Assembly: GCA_020850695.1 (NCBI GenBank)
Contig: JADZEF010000090.1
Location: 1-44,798 of the forward strand
Direction of reading: 5' to 3'
Length of the DNA: 44,798 nt
Source of the DNA: Planctomycetaceae bacterium
GTDB taxonomy: Bacteria > Planctomycetota > Planctomycetia > Planctomycetales > Planctomycetaceae
A model generated the notes under the pieces. That model searched no databases. It saw nothing but the letters and a program-made list of their open reading frames with translations, and was not told where the DNA came from. Each line of letters begins with the position of its first letter. Positions within the stretch are counted from its first letter, which is position 1. Made by a program: the position numbers and the translations under genes. Shown here in pieces: positions 1-7,383 of this stretch.

Positions 1-1446
1 TCGATGGGAAGCGTGATCGAAACGAGCATGCTCGAACCAGACGGAGGGAATGGACGTGGGCTCAATGGCCCGTGGATGCGTTCCCTCCACCCACTCTTTC
101 GAGAGTTCGTGGCATTTCACGCAACTGTCGCCAGCCCCCTTCAGGGCCCGTTCAGCGAAGAGGTACTTGAGATCCTGAACGACATCCCGGTCCACCCGTT
201 CGCGGACGCGTTTTTCGATCAAACGATCCGCTTCGGTCACCGCGGCGGGCTTTCTGTTCGGGCGATCGACCCGGTCGCGCCCGATCGCGTCGACATCCTT
301 CGAATGCTTGTCGGCGCGGACTTCGGCGTCTTCCAGACCACGCGGTTCACGGCGGTCGAAGTCGTTGTAGTACCGTGTCAGCCAGCTTTTCAATTCCTCC
401 GGCTGGATGCGGTGCGGCAACCGGAGCGACTCGTCTTCGGTCCCCGTTCCATTGCCATAAAGCTTCATCGGATGGCAGCCGCGACAATGCAGGTCGTAAT
501 TGATGGGAAGCATGTGCGCGCCGGAAGAGCGCGAGGGAATGACGTTGTTCCTGGGAAGCCCTTCCGCTCGAAGGATCGACAGGGCGGAGAGGCCCGCCAC
601 GTCGGACTGGTGGCACGACTCGCATCGCAGCTGGAGCGGGGCGTCGTCCGTGTTTCCGTCCTCATAGAGCGAGCGGTAGACGGGAGGAAGGTCCTTCAGA
701 CGGGTGACGTTGGACGGTTCGATCCGCGGACCAGCCGCAGGCGCCGCCGCGTCTCCGCCAGGCAGATCCACCTCCATCGATGCCGGCCGAGGCACCAGCC
801 CGGGAGACATGTGCAGGGCGTGGTTGAACTTCAGGCCGCGTTTGTGCGGGGGGCGCGAGGGGTCGAGCTTGCGAAACTCGGGATGATCGGTCGCGAAACT
901 CGTGATTTTCGCCGCGAATTCCGTCCCTTTCGGGACGCCGCCGGCGATGGGCTCAACATGTTCCGGAAGATTCTCGTGACATCGCACGCACGTCGTGTCG
1001 GCCATCTGGACGAGCGAGTGCTCGCGTCCCTGATGCTCGCGGTGGCAGACCGCGCATTGCCGCTGCGTGTTGTCGGCCAGCGCAGCCTCCCATTTCATGT
1101 TCTGGTGATGGATGGCGTCGCCATGGCAGTGATTGCATCGAAGTTCGTTCCAGCGCTCATCCGTGGCAAGCAACGGCGACTCCCGCTGATCGCTGCTGGC
1201 GACGTGACAGGCGGAGCACTGGTTGTCCCACATCGCGTGGACACGCGAAAGTTCGCCGTGCGACCAGGGACGGGGCGTGCCGGGGGACGACAATCGCGCG
1301 TGGTCGAGCAGATAGATCGTCACTCCTCCAACCAGCAGGAGGAACAGCAGGAGATTGATCCATTTCAGCCGCGTCCGCCGCCGAAAGTATCCGCGATTGA
1401 AGCGGAACCGGTCCGATCGTCCGCGGCTGGGGGAGGCTGGCATCAT
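1..1446 (-). CDS. Membrane-anchored multihaem c-type cytochrome (3' end beyond the window)
   Basis: The frame is open for 482 codons from an ATG at 1446 to the left edge, with no stop, so the C-terminus is missing. Residues about 29-47 form one hydrophobic helix after a basic N-terminus, which suggests an inner-membrane anchor with the rest outside. Seven CXXCH haem-attachment motifs are visible: CSACH (77-81), CNHCH (104-108), CAVCH (131-135), CVRCH (153-157), CESCH (275-279), CRGCH (321-325) and CVKCH (442-446). Many extra His residues could be axial ligands, as in cytochrome c3/NapC-like proteins. The ATG overlaps the stop of the upstream cytochrome b-like gene (ATGA), so translation is probably coupled. 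The likely role is electron transfer between the membrane quinone pool and a periplasmic partner; the exact partner cannot be told. A second ATG at 1443 is an alternative start. Confidence 0.88.
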   Translation of the reverse strand, partial: MMPASPSRGRSDRFRFNRGYFRRRTRLKWINLLLFLLLVGGVTIYLLDHARLSSPGTPRPWSHGELSRVHAMWDNQCSACHVASSDQRESPLLATDERWNELRCNHCHGDAIHHQNMKWEAALADNTQRQCAVCHREHQGREHSLVQMADTTCVRCHENLPEHVEPIAGGVPKGTEFAAKITSFATDHPEFRKLDPSRPPHKRGLKFNHALHMSPGLVPRPASMEVDLPGGDAAAPAAGPRIEPSNVTRLKDLPPVYRSLYEDGNTDDAPLQLRCESCHQSDVAGLSALSILRAEGLPRNNVIPSRSSGAHMLPINYDLHCRGCHPMKLYGNGTGTEDESLRLPHRIQPEELKSWLTRYYNDFDRREPRGLEDAEVRADKHSKDVDAIGRDRVDRPNRKPAAVTEADRLIEKRVRERVDRDVVQDLKYLFAERALKGAGDSCVKCHELSKEWVEGTHPRAIEPTSIPSVWFEHARFDHASHR

Positions 1447-2588
1447 TCGAAGATCCCCCCGATTTTCAGCGCGGCGGCCGCATGCCAGAACAATGCCACG
1501 AGCAGAGCGGCCGTCAGCGGGGCATGAACCATGAGCCAGCCGTGCAGGCACGCGTTCAAGACCCATTGCCGGTCGAGATCGCGGCGCTCGTTACAGTAGC
1601 GTTCCAGCGTACGGATGTTTTCCTGAGCGTGGGCCGGCGTTTCCCGCAGCATCTGGGCGAACAGCGCGCGGCTTTTCTCGCGCGACGCCAACCGGAAACG
1701 TCGCCTCGGCCGGTTGCTTTCACTCAGGAAATAGGGAGTGATTTCCTCGCGGAACAAATCCTTCAGCCGGACGCTCATCGGACTTCCGGCGGTCAACGGA
1801 ATGACGGCCGGCTCGGTGCGGAGTTCGGAAGACGCGGCAGGCGGATCGGGATTGGTCAACGCGCGGACCAGCTTCTCTGCCGATTTGTGGAGTTCCCTGG
1901 CGACGAAGTCGATCTGCGTGGCAATGGATTCGCCGGGGACTTCATCGAGGATGCGGCGGGGAAGCACCTGCTGGACGATCAGGCCGAAAATGCCGCTGAC
2001 CGAAACAGCCAGAAAGAGCCAAAGCGTCCAGCTGGCGAGCATCCCCGCGCTGAAGTGGAACCCGCTGTGGGCAATCGCAAGCGGGATTGCGGCCAGACCC
2101 AGATAGACGTGAAGAGCCATCCAATGGCGGGTGGCGAAGCACCAGCGGTCGACGAAGATCGGAATCTGTCCGATCGTTCTAAAGAATCTGGCAAAGAGCG
2201 ATTCGCGCGCTGGCTTCCCGTCGACCGTGCGCCGCGGAGCATTGACGGCTCCCAGCCACCAGAAGAACCGCCGGACTCGCAGCAGCCTTTTCCGCAACCA
2301 GAGAAGCGACTCAAAAACGACGATGATCCCGGCCGCGATTCCAAACCACAGGGGAACTCGTGACGCACCGCTCTCCCAGTTCCAGCCGAATCGTTGAGCC
2401 AGGGACCTCCAAAGGAAAGGAAGCGCCGTGGCCAGTGCAGTGCAGAAGACTATCAGCCAGACCCGCAAGGATGTGCTGAACTTTCGTGGCCCGAAAAGCA
2501 CGCGTCGGCTCCGGTCGACTCTTTCGAACAGAAGTGGGGCGATGAGGCCCGTGAGAGGAGACACGATTCCCGCCGGAGGGCCAGACAC
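1443..2588 (-). CDS. Cytochrome b-like integral membrane protein
   Basis: This is a 381-residue protein with about six hydrophobic segments: two in the first 90 residues, a pair around residues 155-220 and one or two at the C-terminus. Histidines sit in pairs inside these segments: HWMALH and IAHSGFH in the middle, CLHGWLMVH and FWH at the end. That spacing fits b-haem ligands facing each other across a helical bundle. A soluble loop with Arg-rich stretches separates the middle and last helices. The start used is GTG at 2588; no in-frame ATG lies between it and the nearest upstream stop. Its stop overlaps the start of the multihaem cytochrome c, so the two probably form one complex that oxidises or reduces quinol. 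The family assignment rests on the His and helix pattern and the neighbour, not on a recognised signature. Confidence 0.75.
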   Translation of the reverse strand: MSGPPAGIVSPLTGLIAPLLFERVDRSRRVLFGPRKFSTSLRVWLIVFCTALATALPFLWRSLAQRFGWNWESGASRVPLWFGIAAGIIVVFESLLWLRKRLLRVRRFFWWLGAVNAPRRTVDGKPARESLFARFFRTIGQIPIFVDRWCFATRHWMALHVYLGLAAIPLAIAHSGFHFSAGMLASWTLWLFLAVSVSGIFGLIVQQVLPRRILDEVPGESIATQIDFVARELHKSAEKLVRALTNPDPPAASSELRTEPAVIPLTAGSPMSVRLKDLFREEITPYFLSESNRPRRRFRLASREKSRALFAQMLRETPAHAQENIRTLERYCNERRDLDRQWVLNACLHGWLMVHAPLTAALLVALFWHAAAALKIGGIFE

Positions 2589-2746
2589 CCCTGCCCCATC
2601 CGATGCGAATGAATGCCGTTAGAAAATAGCGGCGTCCAGTACGTTGTGTCTACCAGAGACAATCGGGATGTCTTCCGTCAGCGATTCAGCAGTGAAGAAT
2701 CATGGACATTGTGCGATGCCTCGATTCGGATTGCGATCACGGCAGT

Positions 2747-3598
2747 TCAACTCCTGTCGGAAATGCGGTCGCTGAGTTCAGAGATCGAAGCGACGCGTGT
2801 GAAATGATGCAGGAAGATGCCTGCGGCGACTGCGACGTTGAGTGAGTCGGCGCCCGGCGCCATGGGAATTGTGATGGTGCGATGGCATCGGGCGATCCAC
2901 TCCGGTTCCAGGCCGTGCGCTTCGTTCCCGAGCAGAAGCGCCAGACGCGATGGTCGTGAGACACGGCTCAGGGGAATGGCATCCGGAGCCAGTGCCGTGG
3001 CCATCAATTCAAACCGACCAGCGATCTGGAGAGTCTGCAGGTCTCCAACCAGGTCATCACTCTGGAAGATCGGAATTCCAAAAGCGGTTCCCATCGACAC
3101 CCGCAGCACCCGCCGGCTGAAGGGATCGCTGCAGCCGCGGCCAAGCAGGAGCAGGTCGACGCCAAAGCAGGCTGCGATCCGAATGATGGCCCCGATGTTC
3201 TCCGGATCGGTGACATTCGGACAGACGACGATTGTCCGTGGCCGCTCCGGTTCACTGTTGACGACATCTGCGAGGAAACGTTCGAGGACGGGCAGAGCGG
3301 GCCGGACCCCGCACGCGAGGTAGCCCGCGTGGAAGTTGTAACCGACGAGTTCCTGCGCCAGGTCCAAAGGGACGACGAACGAGTCGATCGACTCAGGGAG
3401 CCAGGTGACCGCCTCTGCCGCACGGTGCTCGGAAATCAGGACCGATCGCGTTTCCAGGCGACTTTCGACAAGTCGGCGGACGACGGTCTTGCCTTCCGCA
3501 ATGAAAAGTCCCGACCATCGCGTCAGATTCGTCTGCGTCAGATGACGGTACGGATCGAGCCGCGGATCATCGAGGCGTTCGATGGCAAGACGCGGCAT
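2747..3598 (-). CDS. SpoU/TrmH-family RNA 2'-O-methyltransferase
   Basis: This is a 283-residue SPOUT-class methyltransferase that transfers a methyl group from S-adenosylmethionine to a ribose 2'-OH in rRNA or tRNA. All three SpoU motifs are present: motif 1 NVTDPENIGAIIR (128-140), motif 2 ALLLGNEAHGL (220-230) and motif 3 IPMAPGADSLNVAVAA (244-259). The last two build the trefoil-knot cofactor site. The N-terminal 100 residues match the substrate-binding extension seen in RlmB/TsnR-type members. The target nucleotide cannot be read from the sequence. The gene is followed after about 160 bases by the cytochrome pair on the same strand; co-transcription is possible but not shown. The ATG at 3598 lacks a strong Shine-Dalgarno sequence. 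Confidence 0.9.
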   Translation of the reverse strand: MPRLAIERLDDPRLDPYRHLTQTNLTRWSGLFIAEGKTVVRRLVESRLETRSVLISEHRAAEAVTWLPESIDSFVVPLDLAQELVGYNFHAGYLACGVRPALPVLERFLADVVNSEPERPRTIVVCPNVTDPENIGAIIRIAACFGVDLLLLGRGCSDPFSRRVLRVSMGTAFGIPIFQSDDLVGDLQTLQIAGRFELMATALAPDAIPLSRVSRPSRLALLLGNEAHGLEPEWIARCHRTITIPMAPGADSLNVAVAAGIFLHHFTRVASISELSDRISDRS

Positions 3599-3874
3599 GG
3601 TGCAACCGGCACAAGGCAGAGAGATGAGCGAGAAGACGTTCGCGAGGGAAGCTTAGCAGCCTTCTCGACGGCCACAACGAATCGGCGAACGGCCATAAGA
3701 AACGTGCACAGTTCGACAAGCCTGTCATGTCCCGAGGACTTCCGGAGGATGCGAATAGCGGGCTCGAACCGAAGAAAGTTCGAACATCCGGGGACAAGGC
3801 CGCTCGTCCCAACTCCTTAGTATTTCCACCTATTCCATCAAAAATCTCTCAAAATCGGACTCCCCGAAATGAGA

Positions 3875-3895
3875 GGGCGATCTGTATAATCGCCC
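3875..3895 (+). promoter_or_regulatory. TATAAT box embedded in a 7-bp inverted repeat
   Basis: A perfect -10 hexamer TATAAT occupies 3885-3890. It is flanked by a perfect inverted repeat, GGGCGAT at 3875-3881 and ATCGCCC at 3889-3895, with a 7-base spacer that includes most of the box. No good -35 hexamer is present at 16-18 bases. The arrangement suits a promoter whose -10 is covered by a dimeric regulator, or a hairpin at the transcript's 5' end if initiation occurs further upstream. It points toward the RRM gene. Confidence 0.45.
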
Positions 3896-4120
3896 GCGGA
3901 CATCGGCAGGCGTCGATGTCTGCTGGAAGTTGTCGAGCGTGATTCGCGATTGTCTGGTCCGTGCCTGGCCTCTCCGTGGTCGTTCTGGTTTGCAGCCTGT
4001 TGGTCTGAAGACAGATTCGTCTCATTGAGCGGACGCTGCCGGAAAATGCAGTCCGTGTCTGTGGTGCCTCCTGGATTCGTTTGTCGGGAAATCGCATCCG
4101 TCCCTGCTGGGAAGAGCCGA

Positions 4121-4139
4121 GGGTGAGAGTGCCTCACCC
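4121..4139 (+). promoter_or_regulatory. Leader hairpin 1 of the RRM gene
   Basis: GGGTGAG (4121-4127) and CTCACCC (4133-4139) are perfectly complementary around a 5-base AGTGC loop. There is no U-tract, so it is not an intrinsic terminator. It lies in the presumed untranslated leader, about 140 bases before the start codon. Confidence 0.4.
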
Positions 4140-4243
4140 AGGGTGGAGACAGCAGGACGTGGGATGCACCGGCGATCGACGGCTTCCTCCCTTCGGGCCA
4201 TGTTCAGTTTCGGGCCCGGTTTGTTCGTCCAGGCTTGGCATTC

Positions 4244-4261
4244 GGGAGGCAGCGGCCTCCC
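4244..4261 (+). promoter_or_regulatory. Leader hairpin 2, just upstream of the RRM ribosome binding site
   Basis: GGGAGGC (4244-4250) and GCCTCCC (4255-4261) pair perfectly around a tetraloop AGCG. The stem ends only 8 bases before the GAGG Shine-Dalgarno (4270-4273) used by the ATG at 4280. The 5' arm itself contains a GGAGG, so the stem hides a decoy or alternative ribosome site. A role in translational control, for example by temperature or by the protein itself, is inference. Confidence 0.4.
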
Positions 4262-4279
4262 ATCAGAACGAGGATGAGT

Positions 4280-4630
4280 ATGAATCTGTACGTTGGAAAC
4301 CTCCCCTTCAGCACGACTTCCGAAGACCTGCGAGAGATGTTCGCGGCTCACGGGACCGTGACGTCCGCTCAGGTCGTCATGGATCGTGAGACCGGCCGTT
4401 CGCGCGGCTTCGGCTTTGTCGAAATGTCCGACGGTGGCGACCGCGCCATCTCGGAAATGAACGGGGCGGATATCGGCGGTCGCTCGCTGACGGTCAATGA
4501 AGCCCGTCCGCGCGAGAACCGTGGCGGCGGCGGCGGTGGCGGTGGTCGTCGCGGCGGCGGGTACGGGGGCGGCGGCGGTGGGTATGGTGGTGGCGGCGGC
4601 GGATACGGTGGTGGCGGCGGCCGCTACTGA
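4280..4630 (+). CDS. RRM-domain glycine-rich RNA-binding protein
   Basis: This is a 116-residue RNA-binding protein with one RNA recognition motif followed by a glycine tail. RNP2 is LYVGNL (residues 3-8) and RNP1 is RGFGFVEM (42-49), with the aromatic residues that stack on RNA. Residues about 82-116 are almost pure Gly with Arg and Tyr (RGG/GGYGG repeats). The layout matches the cyanobacterial Rbp and plant glycine-rich proteins, which are often cold-inducible and bind single-stranded RNA. The start at 4280 is preferred over the in-frame ATG at 4274 because GAGG at 4270-4273 is then six bases upstream. The gene stands alone, with a long structured leader and a distant terminator. Confidence 0.92.
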   Translation: MNLYVGNLPFSTTSEDLREMFAAHGTVTSAQVVMDRETGRSRGFGFVEMSDGGDRAISEMNGADIGGRSLTVNEARPRENRGGGGGGGGRRGGGYGGGGGGYGGGGGGYGGGGGRY

Positions 4631-4902
4631 CGGACGTTCCTGACCACTGGAACACCTTCCGTGAAATCCGGCACGATGCAGCGGTTCCGCAATCAAGGAG
4701 ATCGCGGATTGGCGGGGTCCGGACGGACACCGGTCAATCGACTGGTCCGACCTCAGGAAACCGGTTTTCGCTTCATTCTGGCGGAACAATGAGGCGCTTC
4801 GTCATACAGGCGCATTCGACGGCGGTCAGAGCGAACCTGACAGGACGGTGACTCGAACTTGTCCTCGCTTTGAAAGCAACCAGACACGCAACGCGAAGTC
4901 GA

Positions 4903-4930
4903 CCCCGGCTGCCCGACCAGCCGGGGTTTT
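4903..4930 (+). terminator. Intrinsic terminator downstream of the RRM gene
   Basis: CCCCGGCT (4903-4910) and AGCCGGGG (4919-4926) form a perfect 8-bp GC-rich stem with an 8-base loop, followed directly by TTTT and then CGCGTTT. The polarity fits a plus-strand transcript. It lies about 270 bases after the RRM stop. The stretch 4631-4902 between them has no coding frame I can support, so it is either a long 3' UTR or a separate small RNA. Confidence 0.75.
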
Positions 4931-4963
4931 CGCGTTTAATGGCTCCGCGATGAGCGGCGGATC

Positions 4964-5159
4964 CTGACGCAGAGGCGCAAGGACCGCAAAGGAAGGCACT
5001 CAAAGGGTAGAAAAGGCGACGAGCGAGCGGCAGGGCCACGACACTGCGGGCGCATCAGGTCGACGGCGGCCAAGCCGATCGGCGCGACGAACGATCGGTC
5101 GCACGACCGACCTCGCGTTCCTTTGCGTGAGCTTTGCGGCCTTCGCGCCTTTGCGTCAG
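4964..5159. repeat. Imperfect inverted repeat A (TTTGCG-type short-unit arms)
   Basis: The left arm 4964-4991 and right arm 5132-5159 are 28 bases each and match as reverse complements at 24 of 28 positions. Each arm is made of short units carrying CTTTGCG (or its complement CGCAAAG) spaced about 8-11 bases apart. The 140-base centre has no gene. The element sits between the RRM terminator and the convergent end of pyrE. A related single-arm sequence is found at 43552-43608. Confidence 0.65.
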
Positions 5160-5173
5160 AGCTCTTCGGTCGA

Positions 5174-5725
5174 CTACTGCGGCGGCTGGATGCCGAAGTC
5201 CTGGATTGTCAGCAACGAGCGAAAGGGCATGTTGCGGGCGGCGAAGTTGGCCGCGCCCCCTTCCATCCGGTCGATCACGCCGACCACCGTCACCACCTGG
5301 CAGCCGAACTCGATGATCCGGTCGGCCGCCTGAAGCGAGCTCCCGCCGGTCGTCACCACGTCATCGATGATGACGACGCGAGCGCCGGACTTCACCGGCC
5401 CTTCGACGTAGCGATTGGTTCCGTGCCCCTTGGCTTCCTTCCGGATCAGGAAACCGTCCATCGCGCGGCCCCGCTCGGCGGCCGCCGTGAGGACTCCGCC
5501 GACGATCGGATCCGCTCCAATCGACATGCCGCCGATCGCCTCGAACTCCACGTCCGCCAGCAGGTCGAGCAATCCTTCCGACACCTGCCGCAATCCCTCG
5601 GAATGCAGCGTGATCTGCTTGCCATCGAGGTAATACGACGACTTCTTCCCCGACGCGAGAGTGAAGTCACCGAACTTGAGAGCCCGTTCACGGAACAGCG
5701 TGAGAAGCTTCGGACGGTCGTACAT
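5174..5725 (-). CDS. pyrE: Orotate phosphoribosyltransferase
   Basis: This 183-residue cytoplasmic enzyme joins orotate to PRPP to give orotidine 5'-phosphate, the fifth step of pyrimidine synthesis. The PRPP-binding signature VVIIDDVVTTGGSS covers residues 117-130, with the paired acidic residues D120 and D121. The mobile catalytic loop IRKEAKGHGT (94-103) holds the expected Arg, Lys and His. The N-terminal FTLASGKKSSYYLD (21-34) is the usual orotate/phosphate-contact segment. Length is typical for the family. The gene is on its own here: the next gene upstream (an ABC ATPase) is separated by about 380 bases containing inverted repeat B. No strong Shine-Dalgarno precedes the ATG. Confidence 0.95.
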   Translation of the reverse strand: MYDRPKLLTLFRERALKFGDFTLASGKKSSYYLDGKQITLHSEGLRQVSEGLLDLLADVEFEAIGGMSIGADPIVGGVLTAAAERGRAMDGFLIRKEAKGHGTNRYVEGPVKSGARVVIIDDVVTTGGSSLQAADRIIEFGCQVVTVVGVIDRMEGGAANFAARNMPFRSLLTIQDFGIQPPQ

Positions 5726-5954
5726 GAGACTTGGAGTTCAGAAGGCGGTGGTTGGGATTGCAGACGGATGGACGCACACATCTTTCCGCGCGCACCGGAT
5801 GATGTCCACTGCTCCGAACCAGGCCGTGGCTGTCGCGTGCATTCTGACGAGCGAGATCAGTGCGTCAGGACATTTTTTGCCGACATTTGTCTTACCGCAA
5901 CACAAGTCGCTGCGGACATTCTGAGAAATCCAAAGCAGAAAGTGCAGAAAGACA

Positions 5955-6060
5955 TTCAACAGGAGCAAGCAGAGGAAGCAGAGATAAGACAAGCAGAGAA
6001 AATGACTCGTGTGATTTGACACCTGCATCTCCTCTGCTCCCTCTGCTTGCTCCTGTTGAA
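5955..6060. repeat. Inverted repeat B (AAGCAGAG 9-base-unit arms)
   Basis: The left arm 5955-5983 and right arm 6032-6060 are 29 bases each and are reverse complements at 28 of 29 positions, around a 48-base centre. Weaker matching continues outward from both arms. Inside each arm the unit AAGCAGAGG/A repeats with an exact 9-base period. It lies in the 380-base gap between pyrE and the ABC ATPase; no gene is seen in the rest of that gap. RNA from either strand would fold into a long stem, so a bidirectional terminator or processing function is possible. There is no U-tract. Confidence 0.8.
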
Positions 6061-6103
6061 CGTCTCTTCTCCTCTGCAACTGGCAATAATGAATCCGCAG
6101 CTC

Positions 6104-6880
6104 TCAGTCGCCGCCGCTCAGGCTTCCGGCCAGCAGTCCCGCCGGCGCCGCGCCCTGCACCGTCTCCATGAACATCTCGACCAGCGTCTCCCTCCCCGTC
6201 GCCGCCTGGAGTTCCGCCAGCGTCCCTTCGCGCCACAATCGACCGTGGTGCATCAACCCCACGCGATCGCACAACCGCTGCGCCTCGTCGAGGCGGTGCG
6301 TGCTGAGAATCACCGACTTCCCCTGCCGCCGCAACGTGGCGATGTACTCGAAGATCGTGTGCGTTCCGAACACGTCCAATCCGCGCGTCGGCTCATCCAG
6401 GAGCATGATCGGCGGATCGTGGATGAGAGCCCGCGCCAGCTGAATCCGTTGCTTCTGCCCCGTGCTGAGGTGAGCGCACCGTCGGTCGAGCAGTTCGCGA
6501 AATCCTAGCAGATCGGCCAGACGTTCGAGTGTCGCTTCGGCTTCGCTCTGCGGGGTCCCGTAGACATCCGCGAAGAACAGCAGTTCTTCGCGAACCGTCA
6601 ACCACTGATAAAGCCCCGCACTGGTCGACACGAGACCGATGCGGCGCTTCACTTCGTCCGGGGCGTCCAGCGTCCTCAGCCCATCGACTTCGGCATACCC
6701 GCTTGTCGGCTGCAACAGGCCGAGGATCATGCGGATGGTGCTGGTCTTTCCCGCGCCATTCGGCCCCAGCAGCCCGTAAACCTCGCCCGACTTCACCTCG
6801 AACGACAGCCGATCCACGGCCACGACTTCGCGGCCGTGAGGGCCGGGGAACCGCTTCGTCAACTCGTGGACGCGAATCAT
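6104..6880 (-). CDS. ABC transporter ATP-binding protein, NatA-like
   Basis: This 258-residue ATPase subunit has every motif of an ABC nucleotide-binding domain: Walker A GPNGAGKT (39-46), signature LSTGQ (138-142), Walker B IMLLDEP (158-164) and H-loop His195. The wording of the Walker B region (DEPTRGLD) and the short C-terminal extension resemble NatA-type ATPases that power export of sodium or drugs. Such ATPases normally sit beside an ABC-2 permease (NatB). No permease gene is found on either side: downstream is repeat B and pyrE, upstream is hicA. The partner must be encoded elsewhere. The ATG at 6880 is preceded by GGGAC at about 9 bases. Confidence 0.9.
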   Translation of the reverse strand: MIRVHELTKRFPGPHGREVVAVDRLSFEVKSGEVYGLLGPNGAGKTSTIRMILGLLQPTSGYAEVDGLRTLDAPDEVKRRIGLVSTSAGLYQWLTVREELLFFADVYGTPQSEAEATLERLADLLGFRELLDRRCAHLSTGQKQRIQLARALIHDPPIMLLDEPTRGLDVFGTHTIFEYIATLRRQGKSVILSTHRLDEAQRLCDRVGLMHHGRLWREGTLAELQAATGRETLVEMFMETVQGAAPAGLLAGSLSGGD

Positions 6881-6905
6881 GAACGATGTCCCGTTGGACG
6901 ATCCG

Positions 6906-7088
6906 CTACGGAATCAAACCCAGTTGTCGACGGATCAACCGGCAAAGACTTTCGCGGATCTCGCGATGACGCGGAACGGGAGCCTGGCTGCCGTTCGCCG
7001 GATTCCGGTAGACATCGTGACGTCCTCCGTTCCTCAGCAGCACACAACCGGCCTGAACCAACTCGCGGATGAAGTCGATCCGCTTCAT
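6906..7088 (-). CDS. hicA: HicA-family mRNA interferase toxin
   Basis: This 60-residue basic protein has the dsRBD-like HicA fold signature: [15 protein letters not shown] at the N-terminus, then the catalytic segment [10 protein letters not shown] with the active-site His, and the conserved [22 protein letters not shown]-terminal half. HicA cleaves mRNA and tmRNA independently of the ribosome until bound by HicB. Its ATG overlaps the stop of hicB in an ATGA junction, so it is translationally coupled to the antitoxin. The GGAGGT preceding the ATG directly abuts it, which is closer than ideal spacing and may keep toxin translation low. Confidence 0.9.
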   Translation of the reverse strand: MKRIDFIRELVQAGCVLLRNGGRHDVYRNPANGSQAPVPRHREIRESLCRLIRRQLGLIP

Positions 7089-7285
7089 ACCTCCAGTTCT
7101 ACGACCTTCGTCTTCGAATCGGCGTGGGGTTCGTCTTCGGCACGCATCATTTCATAAGCGTCCTGAAGATTCGTCTCCAGTTCTTCGAGCGTTTCCCCCT
7201 GACTGAAGACGTCCGGAATCTCTTTCAGCCGCCCAACATACCAGCCGTCGTCCATCCAGTATTCCATGGTGAACTGTCTTTTCAT
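7085..7285 (-). CDS. hicB: HicB-family antitoxin (short form)
   Basis: This 66-residue protein contains the partial RNase H-like HicB fold: TMEYWMDDGWYVGRL, then PDVFSQGETLEELETNLQDAYE, the family's most conserved strand-helix unit. It neutralises HicA by blocking its active site. The start at 7285 is chosen because GGAAAG lies five bases upstream; a TTG at 7300 in the same frame would add five residues. The protein ends soon after the core fold and lacks the helix-turn-helix or ribbon-helix-helix DNA-binding tail of longer HicB proteins, so autoregulation may be absent or need another factor. Antitoxin precedes toxin here, the reverse of E. coli. Confidence 0.88.
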   Translation of the reverse strand: MKRQFTMEYWMDDGWYVGRLKEIPDVFSQGETLEELETNLQDAYEMMRAEDEPHADSKTKVVELEV

Positions 7286-7383
7286 GGCGTCTTTCCACAA
7301 CGGGTGGGTCTGCTTGAGCGACTCGTGATGCTCACGCTCGTCAATCGACGATGAGTCATCATGCCTTCCCTCTCCGATCGATA

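Larger units (their letters stand above)
3599..4279. other. 680-base intergenic region and leader of the RRM gene
   Basis: No convincing coding frame is seen here. The right half appears to be a long 5' leader for the RRM gene: a TATAAT box sits about 390 bases before the start codon, and two perfect 7-bp hairpins lie between them (listed separately). Short frames in both directions have no recognisable domains and disagree with local codon usage. Confidence 0.5.

Noticed and set aside
4..1527. 507-codon plus-strand frame at the left edge
   Set aside because: It is antisense to the multihaem cytochrome, whose minus-strand frame holds seven CXXCH motifs. The plus frame shows no domain and is rich in Arg and Val, as expected from a mirrored GC-rich gene.
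3765..3800. Possible tRNA T-arm (GTTCGAAC)
   Set aside because: No stem pairs around it and no acceptor, D or anticodon arms could be drawn.
5955..6060. Repeat B as a CRISPR array
   Set aside because: There are two arms in inverted orientation and 9-base tandem units, not direct repeats with unique spacers.
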